A DNA stretch of 64,000 bases, from contig NZ_FUKO01000009.1 of the NCBI RefSeq assembly GCF_900163815.1, forward strand, positions 1 through 64,000, read 5' to 3'. Numbering within the stretch: the stretch's first letter is position 1; the number at the start of each line of letters is the position of its first letter. Position numbers and translations under genes: made by a program. The notes beneath the pieces were generated by a model. The model was not told the DNA's origin, did no database searches, and was given only the letters and a program-made list of their open reading frames with translations. Source of the DNA: Microbacterium esteraromaticum (lineage in GTDB: Bacteria; Actinomycetota; Actinomycetes; Actinomycetales; Microbacteriaceae). Shown here one piece after another: positions 48,671-57,985 of the stretch.

Positions 48671-49301
48671 ACTGGTTTGATCGCCAGCACTGCTTCCGCC
48701 AGCACTGTCTTCCGCCAGCGACCTGTGGTCGGCGGACGCCTCACCCCGTGACCGACCAGGTGATCGTCCGGCGCGCTGTGTGTCGCCTGCGCGCTCTGTG
48801 CGGCGTCGGCCGGTTCGGTTCGTTCTGGCAGACGCATTGCGGCGGGAGATGAGCTCAATCGTCAAGCAACACAGAAGCGGCGACCAACCCACCCAGGATG
48901 CAAGAGAAAAGCGGCAGTAGGCAGCAACAGGACCGCGTTGCAGGCCGCCGCCAATGCCCGCACCTCGATCCCGGTGCGACATGTCGAGCCCACCGGGAGC
49001 GCGCCCAGAACGACGTGAGTGACAGCGTAGTTCGGGGAGCCGCTGGTGGATCACGTTGCGAGTACAGGCTCGCGGGATCGCAAGGCTCAGTCGTGCCGTG
49101 GAAGCCATCCCAATAGCCGCTCACGTCAGGCGCTGAGCATGCCCACCTTTTGCCAGACGCCACGGGATCTCACGGGCGCCCACTGCGCTCCCCTGCTCGG
49201 CTGTGACTCTGGACAAGACTGCAGATCAGTCTTCGTGCGACGCACTACCGGTGTTTGGGACGCGGCAGCAAGCTCATACCGCCGAAGCCGTCCACGACAC
49301 G
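48671..49301. other. 630-bp stretch without a recognisable gene
   Basis: Between the terminators of two convergent operons. Short open frames exist on both strands but none has a ribosome site or familiar motif. On the - strand one frame (roughly 49025-48867) reads a hydrophobic run (ALAAACNAVLLLPTAAFLLHPGW) flanked by stops, which may be a decayed membrane-protein gene. At 48683-48720 there is a short imperfect tandem repeat. Confidence 0.5.
48683..48720. repeat. Imperfect tandem repeat GCCAGCACTG-CTTCC
   Basis: Copies at 48683-48697 (15 bp) and 48698-48713 (16 bp), then a partial GCCAGCG at 48714-48720. In the unassigned stretch after qcrB. Confidence 0.6.
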
Positions 49302-49337
49302 CAGAACGCCCCGGAGGATGACCTCCGGGGCGTTCTG
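49302..49337 (-). terminator. Hairpin terminator of ctaC-ctaD-ctaF
   Basis: A perfect 16-bp stem (49302-49317 with 49322-49337) around ATGA, beginning CAGAACGCCCCGGAGG, 14 bp after the ctaF stop. No U-run. Confidence 0.85.
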
Positions 49338-49350
49338 ACAGCAAGTGGAT

Positions 49351-49773
49351 TCAGCGGGCGAAGTGACCGCGGTAGAACTCGTACACCCAGCCGACGATCG
49401 CGACCACGAAGATCGCGATACCGATCGGGAGCAGGAAGTGTCCGACAGCCAATCCGAGCAGGAAGACTGCTGCGGAGCCAGCGAGCACGACCGGCCACCA
49501 CGACCACGGTGCGAACTCGCCGAGTTCAGGGTCACCGTCGTCGGTGTCAGCGGTGAGGACGTCTTCGGGGAGCTCGCCGCCCTGCGCCTGATAGGTCCGG
49601 CGCAGGTAGATGGCGATCATCGCCCCCATGAAGCCGACGAAGAGCAGCGCGATGGTGCCGACCCACTCGACAGCCAGGTGGTTGGGGTCGAGCAGACTCC
49701 AGACGGTGTAGATAGCCGAAGCGGTGGTGAAGAAGGCGGTGATGATCCACCACACAACGATGTTACTGCGCAT
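49351..49773 (-). CDS. ctaF: Cytochrome c oxidase subunit IV (actinobacterial type)
   Basis: 140 aa. Four hydrophobic helices in two pairs (about 6-26, 37-57, 94-112, 114-132) separated by an acidic loop (LPEDVLTADTDDGDPELGEFAPW). Small subunit of the aa3 oxidase specific to actinobacteria. Starts 3 bp after ctaD. Confidence 0.93.
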   Translation of the reverse strand: MRSNIVVWWIITAFFTTASAIYTVWSLLDPNHLAVEWVGTIALLFVGFMGAMIAIYLRRTYQAQGGELPEDVLTADTDDGDPELGEFAPWSWWPVVLAGSAAVFLLGLAVGHFLLPIGIAIFVVAIVGWVYEFYRGHFAR

Positions 49774-49776
49774 GGC

Positions 49777-51513
49777 TTACTTGGCCTCTCCGTCTACGGC
49801 GCCGGCGGGAGCCGCTACAGGCTGCTCCGCTGCCTCGGGGTGGTTCATGTCGAAAGCGGGGCGCTCACTGCGGATCCGCGGGATCGAGGTGAAGTTGTGA
49901 CGCGGCGGCGGGCACGAGGTCGCCCACTCGAGCGATGCGCCGTAGCCCCACGGGTCGTTGACGGTCACCTTCGGAGCCTTGCGAGCGGTGATCCACACGT
50001 TCAGGAAGAACGGCAGCATCGACGCGCCGAGCAGCATGGCACCGATCGTGGAGACCTGGTTGCCCCACTCCCAGTTGTCGTACGTCGAGTAGTCGGCGTA
50101 ACGACGCGGCATGCCCTCAACACCCAGCCAGTGCTGCACGAGGAAGGTCATGTGGAAGCCGATGAACAGCATCCAGAAGTGGATGTAGCCAAGACGCTCG
50201 TTCAGCATCCGTCCCGTCCACTTCGGCCACCAGAAGTAGAAGCCGGCGAACATGGCGAACACGACCGTGCCGAACACCACGTAGTGGAAGTGCGCAACGA
50301 GGAAGTACGTGTCACTGAGGTGGAAGTCCAGCGGCGGCGATGCCAGGATCACGCCGGTGAGGCCACCGAACACGAAGGAGAGGAGGAAGCCCAGCGAGAA
50401 CACCATCGGTGTCTCGAAAGTGATCGATCCTCGCCACATCGTGCCGATCCAGTTGAAGATCTTCACGCCCGTGGGCACGGCGATCAGCATGGTCATCAGC
50501 GCGAAGAACGGAAGCAGCACACCACCGGTGACGTACATGTGGTGCGCCCACACGGCCACCGACAGCGAGGCGATCGCGATCGTCGCATAGACCAGCGTCT
50601 TGTATCCGAAGATCGGCTTGCGGCTGAAGACCGGGAAGATCTCGGACACGATGCCGAAGAACGGCAGCGCGATGATGTACACCTCGGGGTGGCCGAAGAA
50701 CCAGAACAAGTGCTGCCAGAGGAGCACACCACCATTGGCCACGTCGTATACGTGAGCTCCGAGAACACGGTCGGCTGCGGCAGCCAGGATCGCGGCGGCG
50801 AGCACGGGGAACGCCATCAGGATCAGCAGGCTGGTGATCAGCGTGTTCCACGAGAAGATCGGCATGCGCCACATCGTCATGCCTGGGGCACGCATCGTGA
50901 TGACCGTGGTGATGAAGTTCACCGCACCGAGGATCGTACCGAAGCCCGACATGCCGAGACCGAGCATCCAGAGGTTTCCACCCGCACCGGGCGAGAACGT
51001 CGCGTTGGCCAGTGGCTGATAAGCGAACCATCCGAACGCGGCGGCACCCTGCGGGGTGAGGAAGCCTGCGACGGCCATGATCGAGCCGAACGTGAACAGC
51101 CAGAAGGCGAAGGCGTTCAGACGTGGGAAGGCCACATCGGGAGCACCGAGCTGCAGCGGGAGGATCGCGTTGGCGAAGCCGGCGAACAGCGGCGTCGCGA
51201 ATATGAGCAGCATGATCGTGCCGTGCATCGTGAACAGCTGGTTGTACTGCTCTTTGGTCGGGACGATCTGCATGCCGGGTGCGAACAGTTCCGCACGGAT
51301 GACGAGAGCCATCACGCCGCCGAGGAGGAAGAACATCACCGACGCGATCAGATACATGTATCCGATGGTCTTGTGGTCAGTGGACGTGAGCCACTTGACG
51401 ACGATGTTGCCCTTCTGCTCCACGCGGGTGGAGGTGAGCAGCGCTGCCTGACGCGGCGGCATGGTGTTGCGGCCAGCGCCTGGCGTCGTCTGAGGTTCAG
51501 CTGTGGTCGTCAT
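49777..51513 (-). CDS. ctaD: Cytochrome c oxidase subunit I
   Basis: 578 aa, twelve transmembrane helices. Catalytic core with haem a, haem a3 and CuB: ligand helices [11 protein letters not shown] (haem a His), [15 protein letters not shown] (CuB His and cross-linked Tyr), [10 protein letters not shown] (CuB His pair) and [13 protein letters not shown] (haem a3/a). Reduces O2 to water while pumping protons. Second gene of ctaC-ctaD-ctaF. Confidence 0.97.
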   Translation of the reverse strand: MTTTAEPQTTPGAGRNTMPPRQAALLTSTRVEQKGNIVVKWLTSTDHKTIGYMYLIASVMFFLLGGVMALVIRAELFAPGMQIVPTKEQYNQLFTMHGTIMLLIFATPLFAGFANAILPLQLGAPDVAFPRLNAFAFWLFTFGSIMAVAGFLTPQGAAAFGWFAYQPLANATFSPGAGGNLWMLGLGMSGFGTILGAVNFITTVITMRAPGMTMWRMPIFSWNTLITSLLILMAFPVLAAAILAAAADRVLGAHVYDVANGGVLLWQHLFWFFGHPEVYIIALPFFGIVSEIFPVFSRKPIFGYKTLVYATIAIASLSVAVWAHHMYVTGGVLLPFFALMTMLIAVPTGVKIFNWIGTMWRGSITFETPMVFSLGFLLSFVFGGLTGVILASPPLDFHLSDTYFLVAHFHYVVFGTVVFAMFAGFYFWWPKWTGRMLNERLGYIHFWMLFIGFHMTFLVQHWLGVEGMPRRYADYSTYDNWEWGNQVSTIGAMLLGASMLPFFLNVWITARKAPKVTVNDPWGYGASLEWATSCPPPRHNFTSIPRIRSERPAFDMNHPEAAEQPVAAPAGAVDGEAK

Positions 51514-51516
51514 GGC

Positions 51517-52419
51517 TTACTCCTCTTCCTCTGCACCCGTGCTCGCGCCGGTGCCAGGGAGATTGCTGAGTCGATCGTAGGCGTCATTGATGTCGCCCGT
51601 GTTTCCTTCTTCGCGGAGGGTGTCGAGGTACGCGTCGTACTCGTCCTGTTCGACGACCTTGACGTTGAACAGCATCATCGAGTGGTACTCGCCGCAGAGC
51701 TCCGCGCACTTGCCGTCGTATTCGCCGACTCGCGTCGGGATGAACGACCAGGTGTTGTCCCGGCCGATGTACATGTCCTTCTTGTACAGGAAGTCGATGA
51801 TCCAGAACGAGTGGATGACATCGCGCGATTGCAGGTGGATGGTGACTTCCTTGTCGACGGGAAGCAGCAGCGTCGGAAGTGTCTCGCGGTCGACGATGTT
51901 GCCTTCCTCGTCGGCCTGCGCCTGCACGCCCATCGTCCAGACGGCGTCGGAGTTGTCTTCCTTCTCACCGTCGTACTGGAAGTCCCAGGCCCACTGCTTG
52001 GCGATCGCGGTGATGGAGACGTCGGGGTCTTCCCACTGCGTCTCGATCTCCGCCTGGTCACGGGCGGTGAAGAAGAACATTCCGAGAACGAGGATCAGCG
52101 GGATCACCGTGTAGAGGATCTCGATCGGCATGTTGTACCGGAGCTGCACCGGGAGTCCGGTCTGTCCCTTGCGGCGACGGTAGGCCACCAGTGCCCAGCC
52201 CATCAGACCCCAGGTGATGAGTCCCACGAGCAGCAGCACCACCCACGAGGTCACCCACAGACCGGCAACTCGGTCGGTCTGGTTGGTCGCTGCGGGGCCG
52301 TCCTCCACGAAGCCGGGTAGGAAGCCGTGAAGTTCGGCGGGAGAACATCCTGCCAGGACCACAGCTGCCGCGATTCCCAGGGGAAGAGCGGCCCAACGAA
52401 GGCGGTGTTTCGAGGGCAC
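51517..52419 (-). CDS. ctaC: Cytochrome c oxidase subunit II
   Basis: 300 aa with a GTG start and AAAGGTG site. Lipoprotein signal with lipobox VLAGC (Cys25), two transmembrane helices (about 52-78, 98-117), then the cupredoxin domain with the CuA ligands His203, Cys238, Glu240, Cys242, His246 and Met249 (CAELCGEYHSMM). Receives electrons from QcrC. A motif shared with the ctaE promoter lies 33 bp upstream. Confidence 0.97.
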   Translation of the reverse strand: MPSKHRLRWAALPLGIAAAVVLAGCSPAELHGFLPGFVEDGPAATNQTDRVAGLWVTSWVVLLLVGLITWGLMGWALVAYRRRKGQTGLPVQLRYNMPIEILYTVIPLILVLGMFFFTARDQAEIETQWEDPDVSITAIAKQWAWDFQYDGEKEDNSDAVWTMGVQAQADEEGNIVDRETLPTLLLPVDKEVTIHLQSRDVIHSFWIIDFLYKKDMYIGRDNTWSFIPTRVGEYDGKCAELCGEYHSMMLFNVKVVEQDEYDAYLDTLREEGNTGDINDAYDRLSNLPGTGASTGAEEEE

Positions 52420-52451
52420 GATGCACCTTTCAGATCTCGGACAGGAGCAAA

Positions 52452-52470
52452 CTCAAGTCTAGGGCAACCT
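52452..52470 (-). promoter_or_regulatory. Motif AGGTTGCCCTAGACTTGAG upstream of ctaC
   Basis: Reads on the - strand. Shares AGGTTGCCCTA and a following CTTG with the site at 44111-44130 upstream of ctaE. 33 bp before the ctaC GTG. Confidence 0.5.
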
Positions 52471-52509
52471 CACACCCGATTCATGCCAACCACGCAGGTT
52501 GGCGCTGTC

Positions 52510-52872
52510 TCAGTGGAAACTGTCTCCGCACGCGCAGCTGCCGCCGGCGTTGGGATTGTCAATCGTGAAGCCCTGCTCCGAGATCGTGTCCTTGAAGTCG
52601 ATGGACGCACCGTCGAGGTACGGAATGCTCATGTTGTCGACAATGACCTCGACGCCGCCGAACTCGACGGTCTCGTCGCCTTCGAGGAATCGCTCATCGA
52701 AATAGAGCTGGTAGATCAGCCCAGAGCATCCGCCGGGCTGAACGGCGACGCGAAGTCGCAGATCATCGCGACCTTCCTGCTCCAGAAGGCTCTTCACCTT
52801 CTGGGCGGCTGTGTCCGTCAGCGAGATGTTGTGCGGGACGGTGACCTCTTCGGTCAGGGTGTTGTCGCTCAT
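52510..52872 (-). CDS. erpA: A-type iron-sulfur carrier (ErpA/HesB family)
   Basis: 120 aa with AAGGAGTGA upstream. Three conserved cysteines: one in PGGCSGLIYQL and two in CACGDSF at the C-terminus, which bind an Fe-S cluster for delivery to target proteins. It ends 90 bp before ctaC, close to genes needing Fe-S or haem. Subfamily (ErpA, IscA or SufA) cannot be fixed by eye. Confidence 0.88.
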   Translation of the reverse strand: MSDNTLTEEVTVPHNISLTDTAAQKVKSLLEQEGRDDLRLRVAVQPGGCSGLIYQLYFDERFLEGDETVEFGGVEVIVDNMSIPYLDGASIDFKDTISEQGFTIDNPNAGGSCACGDSFH

Positions 52873-52971
52873 TTGTCACTCCTTGCAACATGCAGCACGG
52901 GCTGCTGCTCACGGTCGATTCTATCCCGGCTCGCGGTTATCGGGTTGGTTTCCGCAGAGACGCCCGGGTTG

Positions 52972-54390
52972 TCAGGATGCTGTGTCGCGGGCGTTCATCC
53001 GGACGAGCATCAGTGCCTCTGTGCGCACCGCGTTGCGGAACGTCTCCAAGTGCAGCGACTCATTCGGGCTGTGCGCTCGCGAGTGCGGGTCCTCGACCCC
53101 GGTGACCAGGATCTCGGCGGCGGGGAACTCGCGCACGAGATCCGCGATGAACGGAATGGAACCGCCGACACCGAGGTCGACAGACGGCACGCCGTACCCG
53201 TCTGCCATCGCATTGCGCGTCAGCTGCACGGCCCATCCGGCCGTATCGACGAGGAAGCCGTTGCCCAGGTCGACGTCGGAGAACGTCAGCTCGGCACCGA
53301 AGGGCGCGTGCGCGCGCAGGTGGGATTCGATGGCCTCATACGCCTCGCGAGCATCCTGGCCGGGCGCGACGCGGGCGCTGATGACCACGCTCACCTCGGG
53401 AAGCAGCGTGTTGGAGGCTTCGGCGACACTGGTCGCGTCGATCCCCGTGATCGTGATCGACGGCTTGTTCCAGATGCGGCCGAGGATGTCATCGCGTCCG
53501 ATCGGCGACGTCGTCTCCAGCAGGCCGGTCTCATCGCGCAGCGTCGCCTCGCTGTACTCCGGCGTCCCGCTGCCGGAGCGACTGCTCATGCCCTCGACGG
53601 CGACGGCGCCATCCCCGTCCCACAGCGTCGACAGCAGGGTGACGGCCGCCATCATGGCGTCCGGCACTGCACCGCCGAACATTCCCGAGTGCGATGCGTG
53701 CGCGAGAGTGCGCACCTTCAGCGTGAAGCGCGCGTTGCCGCGCAGTGAGACAGTCAGTCCGGGCGTGCGCGAATCGAGGTTGCCGGAGTCGGCGACGACG
53801 ATGGCATCCGCTCGCAGTGCGTCAGCGTTGTCACGGAGGAATCGCGCGAAAGAGCGGGAGCCGTACTCCTCCTCCCCCTCGATGAACAGTGAAACACCCA
53901 GGTCGAACTCGTCGCCGAGCGTCTCGCCGACGGCGCGCAGCGCAGCGATGTGCGCCATGATGCCCGCCTTGTCGTCGGCGGCGCCACGGCCGTAGAGCCG
54001 CCCGCCGCGCACGGTCGGCTCGAACGGCGGTGATTCCCACAGCTCGTCATCTCCTGGAGGCTGCACGTCGTGGTGCGCGTACAACAGGATCGTGGGCCGA
54101 CCGTTGCGTGCCGCACGAGTGGCGAGCACTGCGGGCTGGCCGAGTTCCTCGGTGTCGTCGATGTGTGCGCGCAGCACCCGCACCTCGTCGAAGACTCCCG
54201 TTCCACGAGCCAGGTCTGCGACAGCATCCGCGCTGCGCTCCAACTGCGTCTGGTCAAAAGCCGGCCAGGCGATGCCGGGGATGCGCACCAGCGTGCCGAT
54301 GTCAGACACGGCGGCAGGGATGCCGAGAGCAACGGCTTCGAGGACTGCGGGCTCGAACGGGGAGGGATCCGGCGATGCTGTTGTAGTCAT
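52972..54390 (-). CDS. M20-family dipeptidase
   Basis: 472 aa from the ATG at 54390. Zinc ligands and catalytic residues in LLYAHHDVQPPG, GRGAADDKAG, the catalytic EGEEEYGS and GVEDPHSRAHSPNE. A dimerisation domain occupies about 210-360. Resembles the CNDP/PepV-like dipeptidase group, cytoplasmic. TAAGAT lies at -13 to -8 from the ATG without a Shine-Dalgarno; likely leaderless. Confidence 0.9.
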   Translation of the reverse strand: MTTTASPDPSPFEPAVLEAVALGIPAAVSDIGTLVRIPGIAWPAFDQTQLERSADAVADLARGTGVFDEVRVLRAHIDDTEELGQPAVLATRAARNGRPTILLYAHHDVQPPGDDELWESPPFEPTVRGGRLYGRGAADDKAGIMAHIAALRAVGETLGDEFDLGVSLFIEGEEEYGSRSFARFLRDNADALRADAIVVADSGNLDSRTPGLTVSLRGNARFTLKVRTLAHASHSGMFGGAVPDAMMAAVTLLSTLWDGDGAVAVEGMSSRSGSGTPEYSEATLRDETGLLETTSPIGRDDILGRIWNKPSITITGIDATSVAEASNTLLPEVSVVISARVAPGQDAREAYEAIESHLRAHAPFGAELTFSDVDLGNGFLVDTAGWAVQLTRNAMADGYGVPSVDLGVGGSIPFIADLVREFPAAEILVTGVEDPHSRAHSPNESLHLETFRNAVRTEALMLVRMNARDTAS

Positions 54391-54434
54391 GCGAGTAATC
54401 TTAAGGTGAATCCGAATGTGAACTGAGGTTGAAC

Positions 54435-54998
54435 GTGCCCAATCCCACCCCTGCCGCCAACGACGACGCCCCTGAGACGCCCGCCGTGGGCAAGGGACGC
54501 GCGACACCGACGCGCGCCGAGCGCGAAGCCGCGAATCGCCGCCCGCTGGTCGCCAACACCAAGGAGGCCCGCGCGGCGGCGAAGGCCGACCTGCAGGTGC
54601 GCCGCGAGCGAGCGCGGGTGGGCATGGAGAAGGGCGAGGACAAGTACCTTCCCGCCCGCGACAAGGGCCCTCAGCGCCGGTGGGTGCGCGACTACGTCGA
54701 CGCGGGGTGGCACGTCGCGGAGTGGCTGATGGCCGCGATGCTGCTGGTCATCCTGTTGAACCTCGTGCCGATCCAGAACATCCAGCTCTGGGCGATGGCT
54801 GCACTCTGGGGGTTCATGCTGATCGCGATCACCGACATGGTGATCCTCAGCATCCGCGTGAAGAAGAAGGCCGCCGCGAAGTTCGGTGCCGACCGTCGCG
54901 AGAAGGGCCTCGGCTGGTACGCGGCCATGCGCGCGCTGCAGATGCGGTTCATGCGTCTGCCGAAGCCGCAGGCCAAGCGCGGACAGTACCCCGACTGA
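54435..54998 (+). CDS. DUF3043 membrane protein
   Basis: 187 aa from the GTG at 54435 with GAGG upstream. Charged N-terminal half (TRAEREAANRRPLV, DKGPQRRWVRDYVDAGWHVAEW), two transmembrane helices (about 98-115, 122-141), basic C-terminus. DUF3043 is an actinobacterial family of unknown function. Confidence 0.85.
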   Translation: MPNPTPAANDDAPETPAVGKGRATPTRAEREAANRRPLVANTKEARAAAKADLQVRRERARVGMEKGEDKYLPARDKGPQRRWVRDYVDAGWHVAEWLMAAMLLVILLNLVPIQNIQLWAMAALWGFMLIAITDMVILSIRVKKKAAAKFGADRREKGLGWYAAMRALQMRFMRLPKPQAKRGQYPD

Positions 54999-55026
54999 TC
55001 CCGCCGCCGCACTCAGACCGTCGCTT

Positions 55027-55053
55027 CGCGCCGCCCTGAGCCTCGGCGGCGCG
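55027..55053. terminator. Hairpin between convergent DUF3043 and pyrD genes
   Basis: CGCGCCGCC (55027-55035) pairs with GGCGGCGCG (55045-55053). Suited to end transcription from both sides. Confidence 0.65.
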
Positions 55054-55103
55054 TGGCCCCTCTTCAGGCCGGCCACCTACCAGCTTTCCGTGCTGCGCCG
55101 GAA

Positions 55104-56126
55104 TCAGCGCCGACGCAGGCCGCGGTTGATCTGCCGCGCCCAGAGCGGACCGCGGTAGAGGAATCCGGTGTACCCCTGCACGAGCGTGGCACCGGCATCC
55201 AGTCGTTTCTGCACATCCTCTGCGGTCTCGACGCCGCCGACAGCGATGACGCAGAAGTCAGCGGGGACGGATGCTTTCACAACCGCCAGAACCTCCAGCG
55301 AGCGCTCTTTGAGCGGTGCGCCGGAAAGCCCGCCCGCACCCGCAGATTCGACCACCGAAGAGTCCGTCTGCAGCCCGTCCCGCGAGATCGTCGTGTTGTG
55401 CGCGATGATGCCTGCGAGACCCTCCTCGACCGCGAGGCGAGCGATGCCGGCGATCTCGTCGTCGGGCAGGTCGGGGGCGATCTTCACCAGCAGAGGCGTA
55501 GCGCCAGCGGCGTCTTTCACCTCGCGCAGCAGCGGAGCCAGCGTCTCCACCGCCTGGAGGCCGCGCAGACCGGGTGTGTTGGGCGACGAGACATTCACGG
55601 CGAGATAGTCCGCGAGCGGCGCGAGCACGGTGGCGGATGCCACATAGTCGGCGTTCGCATCTTCGACTGCGACCACGCGACTCTTGCCGATGTTGACGCC
55701 GATGACCGCTCGCGGTGCACGGCGGCGCAGCGCCCTGAGCCGCCGTGCTGCCGCCTGTGCGCCTTCGTTGTTGAAGCCCATCCGGTTGATGACCGCACGG
55801 TCGGGCACCAGACGGAACAGCCTCGGCTTCGCATTGCCGTCCTGCGCGATCGCGGTGACCGTGCCGATCTCGACGTGGCCGAAGCCGAGCGCGTCGAGCC
55901 CGCGCACGCCGATCGCGTTCTTGTCGAAGCCCGCGGCGACGCCGAACGCCGACGGGAAGGTCAGCCCCAGCGCGTGCACCTGCTGTGTGGCATCTGGGGC
56001 GGTGAGGGCGCGTGTCGCCCATGAGAACGGCCGCAGACCGAGCACGCGAATGACCGCCATAGCGGCGTGGTGCGCGAATTCGGGATCGAAGCGCGTGAGG
56101 ACGTGGCGAAAGAGCAGTGAATACAT
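55104..56126 (-). CDS. pyrD: Dihydroorotate dehydrogenase (quinone)
   Basis: 340 aa from the ATG at 56126. Class 2, membrane-associated by its N-terminal helices (MYSLLFRHVLTRFDPEFAHH). FMN and substrate motifs: GVAAGFDKNAIGVRGL, NRMGFNNEGA, NVSSPNTPGLRGLQ (catalytic Ser region), VKIAPDLPDDEI, GGVETAEDV. Oxidises dihydroorotate to orotate and reduces menaquinone. TAATCT (56139-56134) is at -13 to -8 and overlaps the nrdR stop codon. Confidence 0.96.
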   Translation of the reverse strand: MYSLLFRHVLTRFDPEFAHHAAMAVIRVLGLRPFSWATRALTAPDATQQVHALGLTFPSAFGVAAGFDKNAIGVRGLDALGFGHVEIGTVTAIAQDGNAKPRLFRLVPDRAVINRMGFNNEGAQAAARRLRALRRRAPRAVIGVNIGKSRVVAVEDANADYVASATVLAPLADYLAVNVSSPNTPGLRGLQAVETLAPLLREVKDAAGATPLLVKIAPDLPDDEIAGIARLAVEEGLAGIIAHNTTISRDGLQTDSSVVESAGAGGLSGAPLKERSLEVLAVVKASVPADFCVIAVGGVETAEDVQKRLDAGATLVQGYTGFLYRGPLWARQINRGLRRR

Positions 56127-56136
56127 CACTGTCAGA

Positions 56137-56637
56137 TTACCCGTCGGCTGAATCCGCCTTGACCGCGTCCGGGTGATTCTCCGCCGATGCGGTGTGATCG
56201 GCGCGCAGGTCTCCGATGGCGCGCTCGAAGTCCTCGAGGGAATCGAACTCCTGGTAGACGCTGGCGAATCGCAGGAAGGCCACTTCATCCAGTTCGCGCA
56301 GCGGTCCGAGAATCGCGAGCCCGATCTCGTTCGTGTCGAGCTGCGAGACGCCGGTCTGGCGAATCACCTCTTCGACCTTCTGTGCGAGCACGGCGAGGTC
56401 AGCCTCGGTCACGGGCCGGCCCTGGCATGCCTTGCGCACGCCCGAGATGACCTTCTCGCGGCTGAACGACTCGAGCACGCCCGATCGCTTGATGACCATC
56501 AGGCTTGCCGTCTCGGTGGTCGAGAAGCGCCCGCCGCACTCCGGACACTGCCGTCTGCGACGGATCGACAGACCGTCGTCGCTGGTGCGCGAGTCGATGA
56601 CGCGGGAGTCCGGATGCCGGCAGAAAGGGCAATGCAT
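56137..56637 (-). CDS. nrdR: NrdR, repressor of ribonucleotide reductase genes
   Basis: 166 aa. Zinc ribbon [11 protein letters not shown] / [10 protein letters not shown] followed by an ATP-cone domain ([24 protein letters not shown]). Senses dATP/ATP and represses nrd operons. TACGCT precedes the ATG at -14 to -9. No NrdR box was seen in this window. Confidence 0.95.
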   Translation of the reverse strand: MHCPFCRHPDSRVIDSRTSDDGLSIRRRRQCPECGGRFSTTETASLMVIKRSGVLESFSREKVISGVRKACQGRPVTEADLAVLAQKVEEVIRQTGVSQLDTNEIGLAILGPLRELDEVAFLRFASVYQEFDSLEDFERAIGDLRADHTASAENHPDAVKADSADG

Positions 56638-56661
56638 GATCCCTCAGCGTACCCGCTCGGT

Positions 56662-57981
56662 TCAGAGTGACCTGGGAGCCTCGACGAAGCGCGCCTCGAC
56701 CGCATCGCCGTGCGCCGGCAGCACCTCGGCATTCGCCAGTGCGATCACTCCCGCTCGCACCCGTTCGAGCGCGGCGTGGTCGTACTCGATGATCTGCTGC
56801 GCGCGCAGGAAGGTGTACGCACCGAGGCCCGCCGCATAGCGCGCCTGTCCGCCGGTCGGGAGCACATGGTTGCTGCCGGCCATGTAGTCGCCGAGGCTGA
56901 CCGGTGTCTGATCTCCCACGAAGATGGCCCCGGCACTGGTGAAGTGCTCGGCGGCATCGGCCGCGTCAGCAAGGTGCAGTTCCAGGTGCTCGGGCGCATA
57001 GGCGTTACTGAACGCCTCTGCCATCGCACGGTCGTCGACCAGGATGATCGCAGACTGCGGACCGTCGAGGGCTGCCGCCACCCGATCGGTGTGCACGGCG
57101 GATGCTGCGAGAGCGGCCACCTCGGAGGCGACCCTCTCTGCAAGCTCTGCGGAGTCGGTGACGAGCACCGCAGAAGCCTGTTCATCGTGTTCGGCCTGGC
57201 TGATCAGGTCGGCCGCGATCAAGCGGGGGTCGGCTGCGGCATCCGCGACGACGAGAATCTCGGTTGCGCCGGCTTCAGAGTCTGTGCCGACGACCCCGGC
57301 AACGGCCCGCTTTGCCGAGGCGACGTAGTTGTTCCCGGGTCCCGAGACGACATCCACCGGGTCGAGGGCGAGGGCGGGGACTCCGTAGGCGAGGGCGCCG
57401 ATGGCCCCGGCACCGCCCATCGCGTAGACCTCGTCGATGCCGAGCAGAGAGGCGGCGGCGAGGATCGTCGGGTGGATGCGGCCATCGTGGTCGGCTTGCG
57501 GAGGAGAGGCGAGAGCGATGTTCGTGACACCGGCGACCTGTGCCGGGACGACGTTCATCACCACGCTCGATGAGAGCGGCGCCTTGCCGCCCGGAATATA
57601 GACGCCGGCGCGGGCGACCGGCTGCCAGCGCTGCGTGATGCGAGCGCCCGGGCCGATCTGTGTGGTGCGACCGGTGGGCACCTGCGCCGCAGAACCCTGA
57701 CGCACGCGGGCGATCGCCTCTTCGAGTGCGGCGCGCACAGCCGGGTCGACCGCGTCTGCCGCTTCGGCGATGTGCGCGGCCGGCACCCGTATCGCGTGTC
57801 CGCTGACGTGGTCGAATCGCTCTGCCTGGTCACGCAGCGCCGCCTCGCCATCGGTTCGCACCGCATCCACGATGCGCACTGCGGCTTCAAGCGCTTCCGC
57901 TCGGGCCTGAGCCGCTCGAGGCACAGCGGCGAGCATGTCGGCGGGTGCAAGGCTCTGCCCGCGGAGATCGATGGTGCGCAC
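56662..57981 (-). CDS. hisD: Histidinol dehydrogenase
   Basis: 439 aa with a GTG start. Last two oxidations of histidine synthesis. Motifs: YIPGGKAPLSSSVVMNVVPAQVAGV, AMGGAGAIGALAYG, VDVVSGPGNNYVASAKRAV, EHLELHL, and LPTGGQARYAAGLG. Starts 4 bp after the preceding gene. Confidence 0.96.
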   Translation of the reverse strand: MRTIDLRGQSLAPADMLAAVPRAAQARAEALEAAVRIVDAVRTDGEAALRDQAERFDHVSGHAIRVPAAHIAEAADAVDPAVRAALEEAIARVRQGSAAQVPTGRTTQIGPGARITQRWQPVARAGVYIPGGKAPLSSSVVMNVVPAQVAGVTNIALASPPQADHDGRIHPTILAAASLLGIDEVYAMGGAGAIGALAYGVPALALDPVDVVSGPGNNYVASAKRAVAGVVGTDSEAGATEILVVADAAADPRLIAADLISQAEHDEQASAVLVTDSAELAERVASEVAALAASAVHTDRVAAALDGPQSAIILVDDRAMAEAFSNAYAPEHLELHLADAADAAEHFTSAGAIFVGDQTPVSLGDYMAGSNHVLPTGGQARYAAGLGAYTFLRAQQIIEYDHAALERVRAGVIALANAEVLPAHGDAVEARFVEAPRSL

Positions 57982-57985
57982 GCAC

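Noticed and set aside
48855..49163. 102-aa open frame on the - strand after qcrB
   Set aside because: Cys/Arg/Ser-rich composition, no ribosome site and no recognisable family; treated as non-coding.
49345..52320. A 991-codon open frame on the + strand opposite ctaF-ctaD-ctaC
   Set aside because: Shadow of three well-supported genes; its protein is rich in H, D, R and E with no motif.
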